From Goniomonas avonlea (Eukaryota; Cryptophyceae; Goniomonadida; Goniomonadaceae), in NCBI GenBank assembly GCA_003573635.1, contig QUTJ01031841.1, positions 1 to 29,882 of the forward strand: a stretch of DNA of 29,882 bases, in the 5' to 3' direction. Shown here piece after piece: positions 21,701 to 29,524 of this stretch (the first letter of the stretch is position 1; each line of letters starts with the position of its first letter). The notes below the pieces were generated by a model. The model had not been told where the DNA came from. It saw nothing but the letters and a program-made list of their open reading frames with translations, and did no database searches. A program made the translations under genes and the position numbers.

Positions 21701-24700
21701 AGCCCACCCGTTGGTTCACTGCCCCGATGACAAGGTGACAATCAAGCCGGGGGGCCGTGCGTCCATGCAGCTACAGCTGCGCTCACTGAAGGCCGACTCG
21801 TTCGCAGATGAGGTCGTGTTCAAAGTGACGAATTGCCGCGACCCCAAAAACAACAAGCTCACTGTTCCGTTCAAGGTCAATATCGATAAGGCTGTGATGG
21901 AGTTGTCGCCCTTCACGGGCTTCGGAACCATCAACCTGGGCACCGTGGGCGCAGGCAATCTTCAAGGTCAACCCCTGCCTGACACCGAGATTTTCGTTGC
22001 GAGCAAGTCCAAGCACCGTCTCGACATGGAGCTCACACTCCGTCCGATTGGAAACTACCCACGGCAGCTGCTGCTTGTGCAGACGGCTGACGGGGTCGTT
22101 GTGCCGGTGTTCCCAGGGAATATTCCGGGCTGTGCGAATGTGCCGAAGGACCTGCAGGGAGGGGTCATGGCCGTGCCGTGCCGCCTCAGTGTTGAAGGCG
22201 CCAAGCAGACGCTCCGCGTTAGCGTCGTCAACGTGGACGCCGACACCACAAAGCAGGTCTACGAGTACGAACTGATTGTGGTGGGAACAAACGACTTCGT
22301 CTGCTCCTCCGGTGGCGAGACCCACATGGCGCCACGGAAGCACGCGGTTCGTATCAAGTTTGCTGTTGGCAGCGACTTTTCCAGTCACGTTCGACCTCCA
22401 GCAAACATCTTAAAGAGCGGCAAATTTGCGGTGGGGCAGCAGGCCCCCTTGGAACCCTTGCCATCGCCAGCAACTATTGCGCAACATGCCTCCACGCAAG
22501 GGCTCTTGATGATCCGCAGAGCTGTGGCGAACTCGTGCTTCCTTGACCACAGCCTGGCCTCGCGGATTTCCATTCCTGTGGGAGATGTCTCTGAGGAAGC
22601 AAGCATGCGGAGATGCTCGGCCGAACTCTTCGACGCCATGCTGACAAACGGCCCCACGGATTCCTCTCTGGCAGTGGCTGCCTTCAAAGAGATGGTTTCG
22701 CACTTTCCCTACGAGGGTGTTGTGGCAGTGGCCAGTCAGCTGCAGCAGTTCCTGCCCTCCTTTTCGAGCGCGAACCTGCTGAATTCCATCGTCATCGCGG
22801 TGGCGTCAGCCGGCAGCAATGAAATCGCTAGCCCCGCCCTGTCGCAGCTCGAGGCTGCCCTCAAGGTTTCTAATATTTTCAAGCAGCAGTTCCGTGGCTG
22901 TCCGGTTGCATCCAGTGCCCGGACCCTCTCCGCGTTTTGTCAAGGGGGTCAGCCGGCGTGGAAATGCGTCAAAGACCGCGTGGCCAGTACCGAGGCTGGA
23001 CTGCTGCAGGCGTGTATGAGGTGCATTGTCTCGAAACAGAGCGCTCAGGTGGCCAAGGCAATGCTGTCGACACTGTTGCCGTCCCGTAAGCGGCCGCCGA
23101 AGTTTGTCGAGTTGCTGGCCAGCGGCGATGCACAATCCGTCCTCAAGGGCTGCGTTTTCATGGCACGCAGGTTCGCGCCGCCGAAACCGACAGAAGAACT
23201 GTTGAGGCTTGCCGTTCTCGCCTTGTCCGGGAACCCTGCGCCTCCTCAAGCTTGTGTCCAGGTCCTGGGCTCGTTTGCGCCTGTCGAGGTGCATCCCCTC
23301 TCGAATCATCTCTCCGCGTTCTTCCAGGTTGTGTCGCCTGAGAGCATTGCTTCATGCCAGGCCCAGCTCCGACTTACTATCTTTCTGGCGGCCCTGGTAG
23401 GGTATGTTGTCCTCAACAAGGCTACACCGGCTGCCAACACTGCGGACCTCACCTCCTATCTAACCCGCTCCTTCAGTCTCAAAACGCTGGTGAGAACCAA
23501 GGAGATTCGAGCGGATCTTGAACAAAGCGCAACCCCTCTGCCAGCCGAGTCCAGCGAGGGAGCCACCGAGGCCTGGGGAAAAGACCTGGACGTGAAGGCC
23601 GCCTCTCTCAGCTCGGAGCTTCAACTACTGTGGGCGTGCAAAGATGACCTCACAAAGCTTGGCAACCGGCTACTAATGTCCTTCGGGAAGCACACCTCCA
23701 TGTCTGCGCAGCAACTCTCAGCCGCACGTATCCGCCTGGCGCCGGTGCTCCGACTGTCGACTGCTCCCGAAGAGCTCGCCAAGCCTGGGCTGTTGGCAGA
23801 AATGTGCACCTACTTCGCGCTGCTTGGCAATGCCCCGGCCCTCAAAGTGGTGGCGGGCAGGTACTCCGAGATGATGAAGTCGCCTTCGCCTCGAACAGCA
23901 GCCAAAACAGCGATTGCGATTCTCTCATCGCAAGTGCAGCCCCCTGCTAAACAGCTCAGGCTGAAACTGGTGGTCAACACAGTGGAGGTTGTCACCGATT
24001 TGATGCCGACCCCAGCGAAAGAGCGCGTTTTGGAAACTCTCAAGAGGAGTCTTTGCTCTCCGACAGACCTGGCCACTGCCGAGTCTCTCGTTTCGCAGAC
24101 TTCGGCGCGTGACGTGGACACCCTCTGCGACACCCTTTTGCAGGAGGCGTCTCAGCGAGCCCCGGCGATCCTGAACGCCATTCGGTTCGCGACCAGGGAT
24201 GTCCGCAAGAGGTACTCCCAGGCTGTCTGTGCTGCAGCCCAGGTGTGTCTTACCCCGCAAGAGGGCGAGCGTCTCACCACTCTCGTCAACGTCCTCACAG
24301 AGCTTGATTTGACGGCGGGACCCAAAGATGATTTCGAGGCGAATCTGTTTGGAGAGGCTGTGAGGGCTCTCGCGGCCAGCAGAGTGCTCGACACCAGGGA
24401 GCACTCCAAGAGCAGTCAGAGGAGCCTGGACGCCTGCGTGAAGCTGTTGGACGGGCAGAGTGACACAGACCTCGTGCCTCGTCTGGCGGCATTTGCTGCT
24501 ATCCAACAGGACGACGAGGCCTCACATTGGTTTGTCCAGCTGCTCTCTGGGGTCCTTACAATGCAGGCGAGCTACGTGGACCTCAGTGGTGCACCCGACA
24601 GGGTGCAAAAGTTTGTTGCGTCGGTTGTTGGCGGCGTTGCCACTGCTTCGGCCGCGTATCACCTCACACTACTGCCCCAGCCTCCAAGCTGCGGTGTTCC

Positions 24701-27700
24701 GGTGGCCCAGGATTGGATGGACCCGCAGTTTGTGGCGCTCAATCTCTTCGTTGGAAAGCCAGTCCAACCGACTCAGCTTGAGGGCACCGACACGGCGGTC
24801 CAGCCTTTGCAGTCCGCTAAGCCTCGCGCTGCTCTGACCCCGCCGAAACCAGTGCCCGTGAAGACGCCTGTGTCGCCCGTGAAGATGCCTGCTACATCGC
24901 CGGCAGTGCTGGCCGCGGTCGTGACAAGCTTGACAGCGTCGGTCAAACAGGTCGACGATCGCCTGGAGGAGCTTGAGCGAGGACTTAAGCTCTCTGAGCT
25001 CCAGCAGTGCGGCGACGGCTGCGACGGGGTCGAGGAGCTCCTGGGTGCAAGTGTCTGCTTCAATGCCGTTGCGCCGCTCCGGACCGCTGCTGCCTCGTGG
25101 ATAGCTGCGTGCTCGATGGTGTCGTCTCTGCAGCGGCGAGGCCAGTCGTTCGCTGGGTGTGACAAGTTGAGCATGCAGCTCCTGCAGGATGGGATCCGCG
25201 TGCATCGTCTCCTTCGAATTGTGTCGCTGCGGGGCCAGCTTGCTGACCGGCCGTTTGCCTGCCTTGCCAAGGTGTTGCAAGATGTGTCTGAAGTGCTTTC
25301 AAACCTGGAGACCGAAGCAGGCTCCAGGATCTGGCCCGAGCTGCTCGGAATTGAGATGAGCAAGTGGGACAGCGTTGAAGACTTCGAGATGCCCAACCGC
25401 GGACAGTACGCCGCAGATCAGGAAACGTCCACTCGGCAACAATTGTTCAATTCCACAGCTCCAACAGCAGAAGCAGCCGCCGTTGGAGGGCAGTGGGCGC
25501 TGCTTCATGAGCTCGAGAAGGATGCGCCTGACTTTGGCGCGATTCCCGAGGACGAGACTGCCCTAGACAGCCTCGGAGAGGGTGAGGGCACTGGCCAGGA
25601 AACGGACCTGGACATGCACGGCGGAGACCTGGACGTGGATCTTGCCCCCAACCTCAAGTGGACCACCAGTGACAAATCCGCCGCGCCTGTGTCCAGTGGC
25701 ACACGCAGGCGTACGGGTCGCAGCGACGGTGGTGGAAAGGTTACCATCACGAAACTTGTCAAGCCAGGTGGGGGGCGTGGCCAAGGGGTGCACTCTCTCA
25801 ACCCAGCCGACAGCGGCGCGGTTGACACCCGGCCATCAGGCAACCTGGAGGGCGGGTTTCAGGCAGACAATCAAGACGTCGAGACCTTCTCCGGGGAGAT
25901 GAATCTGTCGAGCCAAATGCTTGCTGCGGCGCTGGCCAAGGCAAAGGTGGAGGATCTCTACACGACCGTGAAGAAACGCAAGATGCGCAATGTCAGGAAC
26001 GTCGACGCGCCGCTTAAACTGGAGCAAAGCAGCGACAGCCGGGTGGAGACCTGGACGTATCAGAGGCTCGTCGACTGCGCTGCCCTGTCGCGATTTATCC
26101 ACAGTGTCTGCAGTGACTTCCGGCGGCAGCTCACCAAGTTCCTTGAGAGTGACCCCACGCCGCAGGTGTTCAAGTGGCTCATCTGCGTCGACAACTCGGG
26201 CTCCATGATGCCCCTCCGCAACAACATCTTCGAGGCGCTGGTGGTTCTCATCGAGTCCATGCGCAAGCTCGAGTTCCAGTTCTCCATTGGCCGGTTCGGC
26301 AAGACGCCGAGGTCTCTGTGCTCGTTCGACCAGCCCTTCTCTGCCGCCCTCGGTGAGCAGATTCTCGAGAGCTTCTCCTTCGGGGAGTCCTCCAAGCTCG
26401 CTGAAGGCGTGTGCAGCTTGGCCAAAGCCGCCTTCCCGGAGTCGAGGCCAGAGCCCAACGAGCACCGCTACATCATTGTGATCACCGACGGGTGGACGCA
26501 CGAGCTCGACAAAGACGACTACAAGACGCTCGAGCGGTACGGCGCAAAGAAGGGGCTCCTCCTGTTCCGCAAGTCGGGGGCAGACGACGCCTTTATCCAA
26601 GGGCTGAAGGAGATCTTCGCGGAGCAGTTCGAGCAGCTTGACCCAGCCGATTCCCATCTTCTACCCGCGTCGCTGTCCGACATTATGTCCGGCATGTTCC
26701 AGCAAGACATGTTCCAGCAAGACAACCTCGGTGACTCAACGGCGCCGACCCGCGAGGTCCCCAGGATGCACACGGAGGTCCTCCCCCCGCAGATGAAGTT
26801 TCTAAGCCAGACCGGCGAGGGCGTCGAGGGTTTGCCCATCCACACTGTCCAAGCAGCTAACTTCAGGCTCGTGGGCGACGACCTGGAGAAGGAACGCGGC
26901 GGTGGCGCGACACCCAAGAGCCTTTTTACTGTGAGCAGGCCCGGTACCACAGTGGTGGTGCCGGCGGGGACACATGCTCAGCTCGGGATGGCTGTGGAGG
27001 CGCGCATCCAGAAGACCCGGAACGAAATCGGTGAGGTCTGTCTTGCTACTCAGGAGTTCTACCGCACGCTTCTGGATGACCCGCTGCACGCACCAAGGCT
27101 ACAGCAGGCAGAGACCGCTTGGAGCCATGCTGTTGCTGCGCTGGAGGGGCAGATTGAGCAGCTGGTCGCGGTGTTTGAGGAGAACGCGTTCCCCATCAAC
27201 AAGTTCACACGGCGCCAGGGCGACTTCAAGGGCGCCACCCTCTACCTGCCCGGGCTTGTCAAGGCTGTCATCACTGACTTTAGCTACAAAAAGTTCTTCA
27301 GCACGAAGCGCTCCAGCGGGCGGAGGGAGTACAGCGTTGTGATTGCCGTCGACACGTCAATGTCGACCGGCGGCCCGCTCGTTGCTCCTGCGCACGAGAC
27401 GTTGATCTGCCTTATTGCGGCTCTGCTGCGAATTGGTGTGGAGAGCTTCTCTGTGATTGCCTTCGGGTCGACCTGCCACGTGATCAAGACGGAGGACCAG
27501 CCCTGGTCCGGGCCTGTCATCTGGACACTGATGAATTACCTACACAAACCCCGCGAGGGTGCCACGCACGACGCAAACGCTGTCGAAGCTGGCCTAGCCG
27601 TGCTCGGATCCAAGGGCCCGAAGCGCATGTTTGTGATCACCGACGGGTTTGGCATGTCGGGGCCGCGCCTGCCTCTCACTCTGCAGCAGGCTGAGGAGGA

Positions 27701-29243
27701 GAATGTCGACGTGGTTGCGCTCAGCGTGGGCATCGACCAGTTCAACGTCAAAGGCGCGTACCCAAGGTACGTGGTGGCAACGGTGCCCGCTGCTGTGCCA
27801 GCGGCGCTACAGGCAATGTACCAGAGTGAGGTGCTTGAGGACGACCAAGAGAGTGACATGCCAACCATGCCGTCGTTGGAGGGCAAGGAAGATGTCTCCT
27901 GCGCGCAGATCATGGCGCACCACAAGGACGTGTTCTTAGGCCTCAAGAAGCAGCTCGACGGGGAACGAGAGTTCAATGTCACGCGAGGGGACACGCCCAA
28001 TGCTGTGACAATTTACCTGGCGTTTGTCATGGATTGCACTGGCTCGATGTCGCGATGGCTTCAGAGCGCAAAGCAGCAGATCCGCGACATTGTGAGAGAT
28101 ATCCCCGCGGCCGTGAACCATAAGTTCAAGGACATCACTCTTGACATTCGCGTGGCGTTCGTCGGCTACCGCGACTTCCGTGACCACGAGCGATTCTGCC
28201 AGTACCCGGCGGATGGAACATTCACCAGCAACGTGGATTCGTTCATGGCATACCTCCAGCAGGTGCAAGCAGTTGGAGGGCAGGACGAGCCCGAGGACAT
28301 GATTGGTGGTCTGGGCCGCGCGGCGGACCTGCAGTGGCCGGCCGTGGGCGTGAAGTTCGCGCTTCTGATTGCTGACCAGCCTCCCCACGGAAAAGAGTTC
28401 AACGAGGCAAAGGACGACGAGTACCCCAACGGGAACCCTGCCAGCGAGTACCCTTCGCTGCCGCACGAGCTAGAACGGCTTGTGAAGCAAGAGGTAGAGC
28501 TGCTGCTGTGTGAGGTCGGGTCCGCGACGGACAAGGTCGCAGGCCGTATCGAGCACTATCTCGGCGAGAGCACTCGGAGGTTGTTTCCTGGACAGACTCC
28601 GGAGAAGCTCACGCGCGTCAAACTCTTCACACAGAGCGAGAAGGAGGTCAAAGGGAACCACTTCATTTTCTTCTTGGATGATTCGTCGTCAATGTCTGGG
28701 AGCCCTTGGGCGCAGCTTGCGGTCGCCTATCAGAATTTCTTCATGACACGCCGAAAAGAGCAAGGTGGATCTGATTTTGTGTCATGTATCCAGTTCTCTA
28801 GCAACGCGGCGTTGATTTTGAGGGCGGAGCCCGTCGGATCGTGTCGGACCAATCTCGATTACCGCGGTGGAGGGACAAACTTTGAGGCAGCTCTGGCCAC
28901 TTCCAAGGGCCTTTGGAATACAAGTTACGGCAACCCAGTTTGCATTTTCATGTCGGACGGACAGGCCCAGAGCGCTGCGCCCGCTGTCAGGGAGTTCAAG
29001 TCCTTGGTCCCTTCCATGGTGTTCCACACGGTCGCGTTCGGAGCCGGAGCGGATACCAGAGTGCTCTTCGAGATGTCGGTGGCCGGGGGAGGGAGACTGC
29101 ACACCGCCCTCTCCGGAAGCGAGCTTTCGCAGTGCTTTGTACAGATCGCCACCGATTCGAGCGCAGTGAACGGGCTGGTGGACAAGTTCGGGGAGTACAT
29201 CGCCAAGATGGTAGCAGACCGAGTCATAAACGATCACATGTGA
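772..29243 (+). CDS. Giant midasin-like AAA+/ASH/VWA protein (9426 aa, one intron)
   Basis: The coding sequence is exon 1 (772-1023) joined to exon 2 (1215-29243), with stop TGA at 29241-29243. The start is the first ATG after an in-frame TAA at 637. It has A at -3 and G at +4, a good eukaryotic context. Domains in order are: a helical HEAT/ARM-like N-terminus with Tudor-like (256-281) and PDZ-like (415-498) motifs; six AAA+ modules with Walker A at residues 983, 1452, 1748, 2080, 3005 and 3364; a helical linker with coiled coils near 4080-4259 and 5207-5327; about five ASH/Hydin-like beta domains (6530-7110); helical repeats (7180-7920); an acidic/basic linker; and four VWA domains with MIDAS motifs at 8410, 8797, 9024 and 9239. 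The order ring, linker, acidic segment, MIDAS follows midasin, which strips assembly factors from pre-60S ribosomes. At about twice midasin's length, and with ASH and extra VWA domains, this is probably a paralogue or derivative with an unknown client. Small in-phase introns inside exon 2 cannot be excluded. Confidence 0.9.
1024..1214 (+). other. Spliceosomal intron 1 (191 nt, phase 0)
   Basis: The donor is AAG|GTGAGT at 1023/1024 and the acceptor is TTCGTCAG|GTC at 1214/1215. Reading through is not possible in the exon 1 frame, which stops at 1138-1140. Splicing joins ...ERDNVK to VRSIGETPEG in phase 0, giving one continuous helical region. The exon 2 frame is open back to 1038, but residues coded before 1215 look like translated intron (Cys/Trp/Phe-rich), unlike the flanking protein. 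Confidence 0.85.
1728..1802 (+). other. Domain fragment: Tudor-like strand motif (residues 256-281)
   Basis: The segment WTVTWSDGLKDTVATSLHMR follows the pattern of a Tudor-type strand pair: hydrophobic-x-[YW]-x-D-G-x-x-D/E-x-V ending in an Arg-rich strand. It follows a Gly/Ser/Lys-rich linker and lies between helical segments. The motif is short, so this is a suggestion of fold only. No aromatic-cage assignment is possible. Confidence 0.35.
2205..2456 (+). other. Domain: PDZ-like (residues 415-498)
   Basis: The order of elements fits a PDZ fold: IGMTLRGVVVHEVHAG, an Ala-rich helix, GRVKAGHVIATVDGIEA (the 'G-D-x-I-x-x-V-[ND]-G' region with His in place of Asp), a helix, then QRVLQFRAG. The carboxylate-binding GLGF-like loop would be IGMTL. 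PDZ domains bind C-terminal peptides or internal hairpins, so it could recruit a partner to the base of the ring. Flanking sequence is helical. Confidence 0.6.
3831..4590 (+). other. Domain: AAA+ module 1 (residues 957-1210), competent site
   Basis: Walker A is GPTGVGKS at 3909-3932 (residue 983). Walker B is LLLDELNLAP with Asp at 4125 (residue 1055). The sensor-1-type segment is LFATQNPNSG near 4260-4290 and the arginine-finger segment is FLNRF near 4327-4341. The strand after Walker A reads RFNMSSRVTIQDFCGKV, the pattern shared by odd-numbered modules here. It is an AAA_5 (midasin/dynein-related) type domain and all elements for ATP hydrolysis are present. Confidence 0.93.
5205..5960 (+). 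other. Domain: AAA+ module 2 (residues 1415-1667), Walker B Asn variant
   Basis: Walker A is GDESSGKS at 5316-5339 (residue 1452). Walker B is VVLDNLNSAE with Asp at 5526 (residue 1522); the catalytic Glu position is Asn. The following helix carries VLERLNPVLEE, typical of the even modules here, and the arginine-finger segment is LYNRF. The site can probably bind nucleotide, but hydrolysis is doubtful because the general base is missing. Some midasin modules are also known to deviate at this position. Confidence 0.9.
6090..6900 (+). other. Domain: AAA+ module 3 (residues 1710-1980), competent site
   Basis: Walker A is GPAAVGKT at 6204-6227 (residue 1748). Walker B is WFLADEFNLAEP with Asp at 6429 (residue 1823). 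Sensor-1 is FFATQNDAK and the finger segment is ALRNRM. The post-Walker A strand is RVNNSASTTIQDYMGSY, matching modules 1 and 5. Catalytic elements are intact. Confidence 0.92.
7330..8985 (+). other. Insertion in AAA module 4: helical then acidic disordered segment (residues 2123-2675)
   Basis: After a predicted helical part (to about 7640, with a Glu/Arg-rich stretch near 7560-7620) comes a long Asp/Gly/Ser/Thr/Pro-rich region. It contains repeated LNFDG-type motifs and two later variants, PTDLFFDGG (near 8269) and SLFFDGGDD (near 8575). Its composition is strongly acidic and likely disordered. It sits where a smaller insertion occurs in module 6, between the VGQ-like strand and Walker B, so it would project from the ring face. 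It could bind clients through its repeated acidic-aromatic motifs; that is inference. Confidence 0.7.
7833..7997 (+). repeat. Coding tandem repeat, 33-36 nt unit (GFTDLNFDGD motif)
   Basis: Three adjacent units begin at 7833 (12 codons), 7869 (11 codons) and 7902 (11 codons). They encode variants of G-[LF]-T-[DN]-L-N-F-D-x-G/D-D. A fourth partial copy, GLTDLNFDG, is at 7971-7997 and a more diverged copy (GLTGLNLTFG) lies near 8028-8057. The near-identical nucleotides of units 2 and 3 point to recent slippage or unequal exchange. The core L-N-F-D reads like a short linear binding motif. Confidence 0.85.
9870..10800 (+). other. Domain: AAA+ module 5 (residues 2970-3280), competent site, arginine finger missing
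   Basis: Walker A is GPPGTGKT at 9975-9998 (residue 3005), the most canonical of the six. Walker B is WILFDEINLG with Asp at 10185 (residue 3075). Sensor-1 is IFATMNPPKIGG. The post-Walker A strand is RINFSANTTLDHLIGSV. The segment where the other five modules have NRF, NRM or RSRF reads SLNNLF, without Arg. The module's own site looks active, but it may not supply a finger to its neighbour. Confidence 0.92.
10960..12080 (+). other. Domain: AAA+ module 6 (residues 3333-3707), degenerate site with helical insertion
   Basis: The P-loop is GDTCSRKT at 11052-11075 (residue 3364), with Arg in place of the Gly before Lys. The next strand is PMNEDTEASDLIGQWLPS, matching modules 2 and 4. A helical insertion of roughly 110 residues (about 11220-11550) precedes Walker B, WVLLDNVNSAP, with Asp at 11619 (residue 3553) and Asn at the Glu position. 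Then come VIERLNSLLEEK, a TTAN sensor segment and finger FLNRM. It closes a six-module set, enough for one ring in cis. Confidence 0.88.
13200..13737 (+). other. Coiled-coil hairpin 1 (residues 4080-4259)
   Basis: A first helix rich in Glu, Lys, Ala and Leu heptads (13200-13415) is followed by a Pro/Ser/Gly loop (about 13416-13500, with PPIVLPESGPSPP). A second charged helix runs to 13737 and includes KLEKLKRLIAAKTAKVKSLE. The helices are of similar length with a flexible turn between them, as expected for an antiparallel hairpin. Confidence 0.7.
13929..14260 (+). other. Unassigned alpha/beta segment (residues 4323-4433)
   Basis: Alternating strands and helices stand out within helical surroundings. 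The strands are AEMLVVCGIGF, AKEVILVSAD, CPVFVIST, ASLHVVHHRD and SGYEVSL. The pattern resembles a small Rossmann-like or other doubly wound fold. No catalytic or nucleotide-binding signature is visible and I do not assign a family. Confidence 0.4.
16581..16941 (+). other. Coiled-coil hairpin 2 (residues 5207-5327)
   Basis: A charged helix (KAELEKLEALKVSWQQQEQE onward) reaches about 16700. A Ser/Thr/Gly-containing turn (about 16705-16740) follows, then a second helix with TERQVKELRKAMRVLENRIR. The base composition also shifts slightly toward A in the second helix because of Lys/Gln/Glu codons. Confidence 0.7.
19176..19223 (+). other. Basic cluster, candidate nuclear localisation signal (residues 6072-6087)
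   Basis: The segment RREATRKSRRKWKLRK has ten basic residues in sixteen and looks bipartite. A second candidate, KKRK, is at 25971-25982 (residues 8337-8340), just before the first VWA domain. Midasin is nuclear, so nuclear entry would fit, but basic clusters also occur in RNA- or microtubule-binding segments. Confidence 0.45.
20550..22290 (+). other. Domain array: about five ASH/MSP/Hydin-like Ig domains (residues 6530-7110)
   Basis: Repeated beta units each open with a strand such as LIDFGAMLLGSTKATHN (near 20550) or VDFGDIPCGEKILVPG (near 20877). These continue as F-[VI]-x-N-x-[ST]-x-x-P, a signature of the ASPM-SPD2-Hydin family. Later units start near 21250 (HVTVTNTSPVALNV), 21645 (DVRLVNRGTMNATV) and 21905 (FGTINLGTVGAGN). 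Unit edges are approximate and the last is least certain. ASH domains are common in ciliary and centrosomal proteins and are not a known part of midasin. No signal peptide or membrane segment accompanies them. Confidence 0.75.
22500..24720 (+). other. Domain: second helical repeat region, HEAT-like (residues 7180-7920)
   Basis: This is a run of Leu/Ala/Val-rich helical pairs, with frequent short turns and almost no predicted beta structure, between the ASH array and a disordered linker. An example is the stretch around SQLEAALKVSNIFKQQF. An alpha-solenoid is the simplest reading. I could not align individual repeats and have no family assignment. Confidence 0.4.
24837..26150 (+). other. Disordered Pro/Thr, acidic and basic linker before the VWA domains (residues 7959-8396)
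   Basis: It begins with a Pro/Lys/Thr-rich stretch containing [ST]-P-x-K sites (TPPK, SPVK), encoded partly by a 21-nt imperfect tandem unit at 24855-24896. A helical part follows (about 24900-25370). Then comes an acidic segment (about 25540-25640, including DMHGGDLDVDLAPN), a Gly/Arg-rich segment (RRRTGRSDGGG, near 25700) and the KKRK cluster. Midasin also has an acidic segment just before its MIDAS domain, though a much longer one. The S/T-P-x-K sites could be phosphorylated by cyclin-dependent-type kinases. Confidence 0.65.
26157..26640 (+). other. Domain: VWA 1, midasin-type MIDAS (residues 8399-8560)
   Basis: The motif LICVDNSGSM has its first Asp at 26190 (residue 8410), giving D-x-S-x-S for metal binding. 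The distal Asp lies in IIVITDG near 26475-26495. The intervening FGKTPRSLCSF...PFS...FSFGE layout is like the midasin MIDAS domain, which grips ubiquitin-like domains of assembly factors (Rsa4/Ytm1) through its metal. It ends near the LLLFRKSG strand. A short tandem (MFQQD twice, 26694-26723) follows in the next linker. Confidence 0.85.
27327..27800 (+). other. Domain: VWA 2 (residues 8789-8946)
   Basis: SVVIAVDTSMSTGG has its first Asp at 27351 (residue 8797), keeping D-x-S-x-S. The distal metal residue is in MFVITDGFG (near 27630-27655). FSVIAFGSTCHVI sits in the middle strand position. It resembles VWA 1 more than VWA 3 and may be its duplicate. A basic stretch (KRSSGRREYS) directly precedes it. 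Confidence 0.83.
28005..28580 (+). other. Domain: VWA 3, alpha-kinase-associated type (residues 9015-9206)
   Basis: The motif AFVMDCTGSMSRW has its first Asp at 28032 (residue 9024). The segment VAFVGYRDFRDHERF and the G-G-x-D-E-P-E-D stretch (28275-28300) are typical of the VWA family found beside alpha-kinases (for example VwkA of Dictyostelium). No kinase domain follows here. The strand before the distal site is FALLIADQPPHG. Confidence 0.85.
28656..29200 (+). other. Domain: VWA 4, C-terminal (residues 9232-9413)
   Basis: IFFLDDSSSMSG has its first Asp at 28677 (residue 9239), a full D-x-S-x-S. The Thr of the second loop fits GGGTNFEAAL near 28866-28895 and the distal Asp is in IFMSDGQAQS near 28947-28975. 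All MIDAS residues appear present. The protein ends about 13 residues after the fold. The last helix (LVDKFGEYIAKMVADR) is the segment that is duplicated downstream of the stop codon. Confidence 0.88.
29175..29220 (+). repeat. Direct repeat of terminal coding segment, copy 1 (coding)
   Basis: These 46 bases encode LVDKFGEYIAKMVAD. They match 29432-29477 at 43 of 46 positions (my hand alignment), an offset of 257 bases. Similarity continues weakly past the stop codon (CACATGTGA here, CACATGCGA in copy 2). Confidence 0.9.
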
Positions 29244-29249
29244 TCTGTC

Positions 29250-29251
<2 letters not shown>

Positions 29252-29281
<30 letters not shown>
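29252..29281 (+). repeat. (CA)15 microsatellite
   Basis: Fifteen uninterrupted CA units start eight bases after the stop codon. Such tracts vary in length by slippage. It separates the coding end from its downstream duplicate. Confidence 0.97.
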
Positions 29282-29282
<1 letters not shown>

Positions 29283-29431
29283 CTCATCCTCAGCCCGCGT
29301 GTCAGTGGCTGAAACTGGTGGTCTCGTCTTGAGTGTGGGCTCGAGTGTTTTCTTGCTGTTTGTCTCCGACTGTCTTGAGCGCGGGCACGCAGACACCGCG
29401 TGCGAGCTTCTCTCAGAGTCCACTGCCTTGC

Positions 29432-29477
29432 CTGGTGGTCAAGTTTGGGGAGTACATCGCCAAGATGGTGGCAGACC
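29432..29477 (+). repeat. Direct repeat of terminal coding segment, copy 2 (downstream)
   Basis: This copy would encode LVVKFGEYIAKMVAD in the frame open from 29333 to 29665. Its differences from copy 1 are one amino-acid change and two synonymous changes. The position equivalent to the TGA stop reads CGA, so the frame runs on. It may be a duplication remnant in the 3' UTR or an alternative last exon. Confidence 0.85.
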
Positions 29478-29524
29478 TACACGAGCACATGCGAGATGAC
29501 CATACGCACATCAGACACGGCTCC

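Noticed and set aside
772-29243. Canonical midasin (MDN1/Rea1)
   Set aside because: The overall order is similar, but the length is nearly double, and the ASH array, extra VWA domains, PDZ-like domain and odd/even ring pattern do not fit. I therefore gave no gene symbol.
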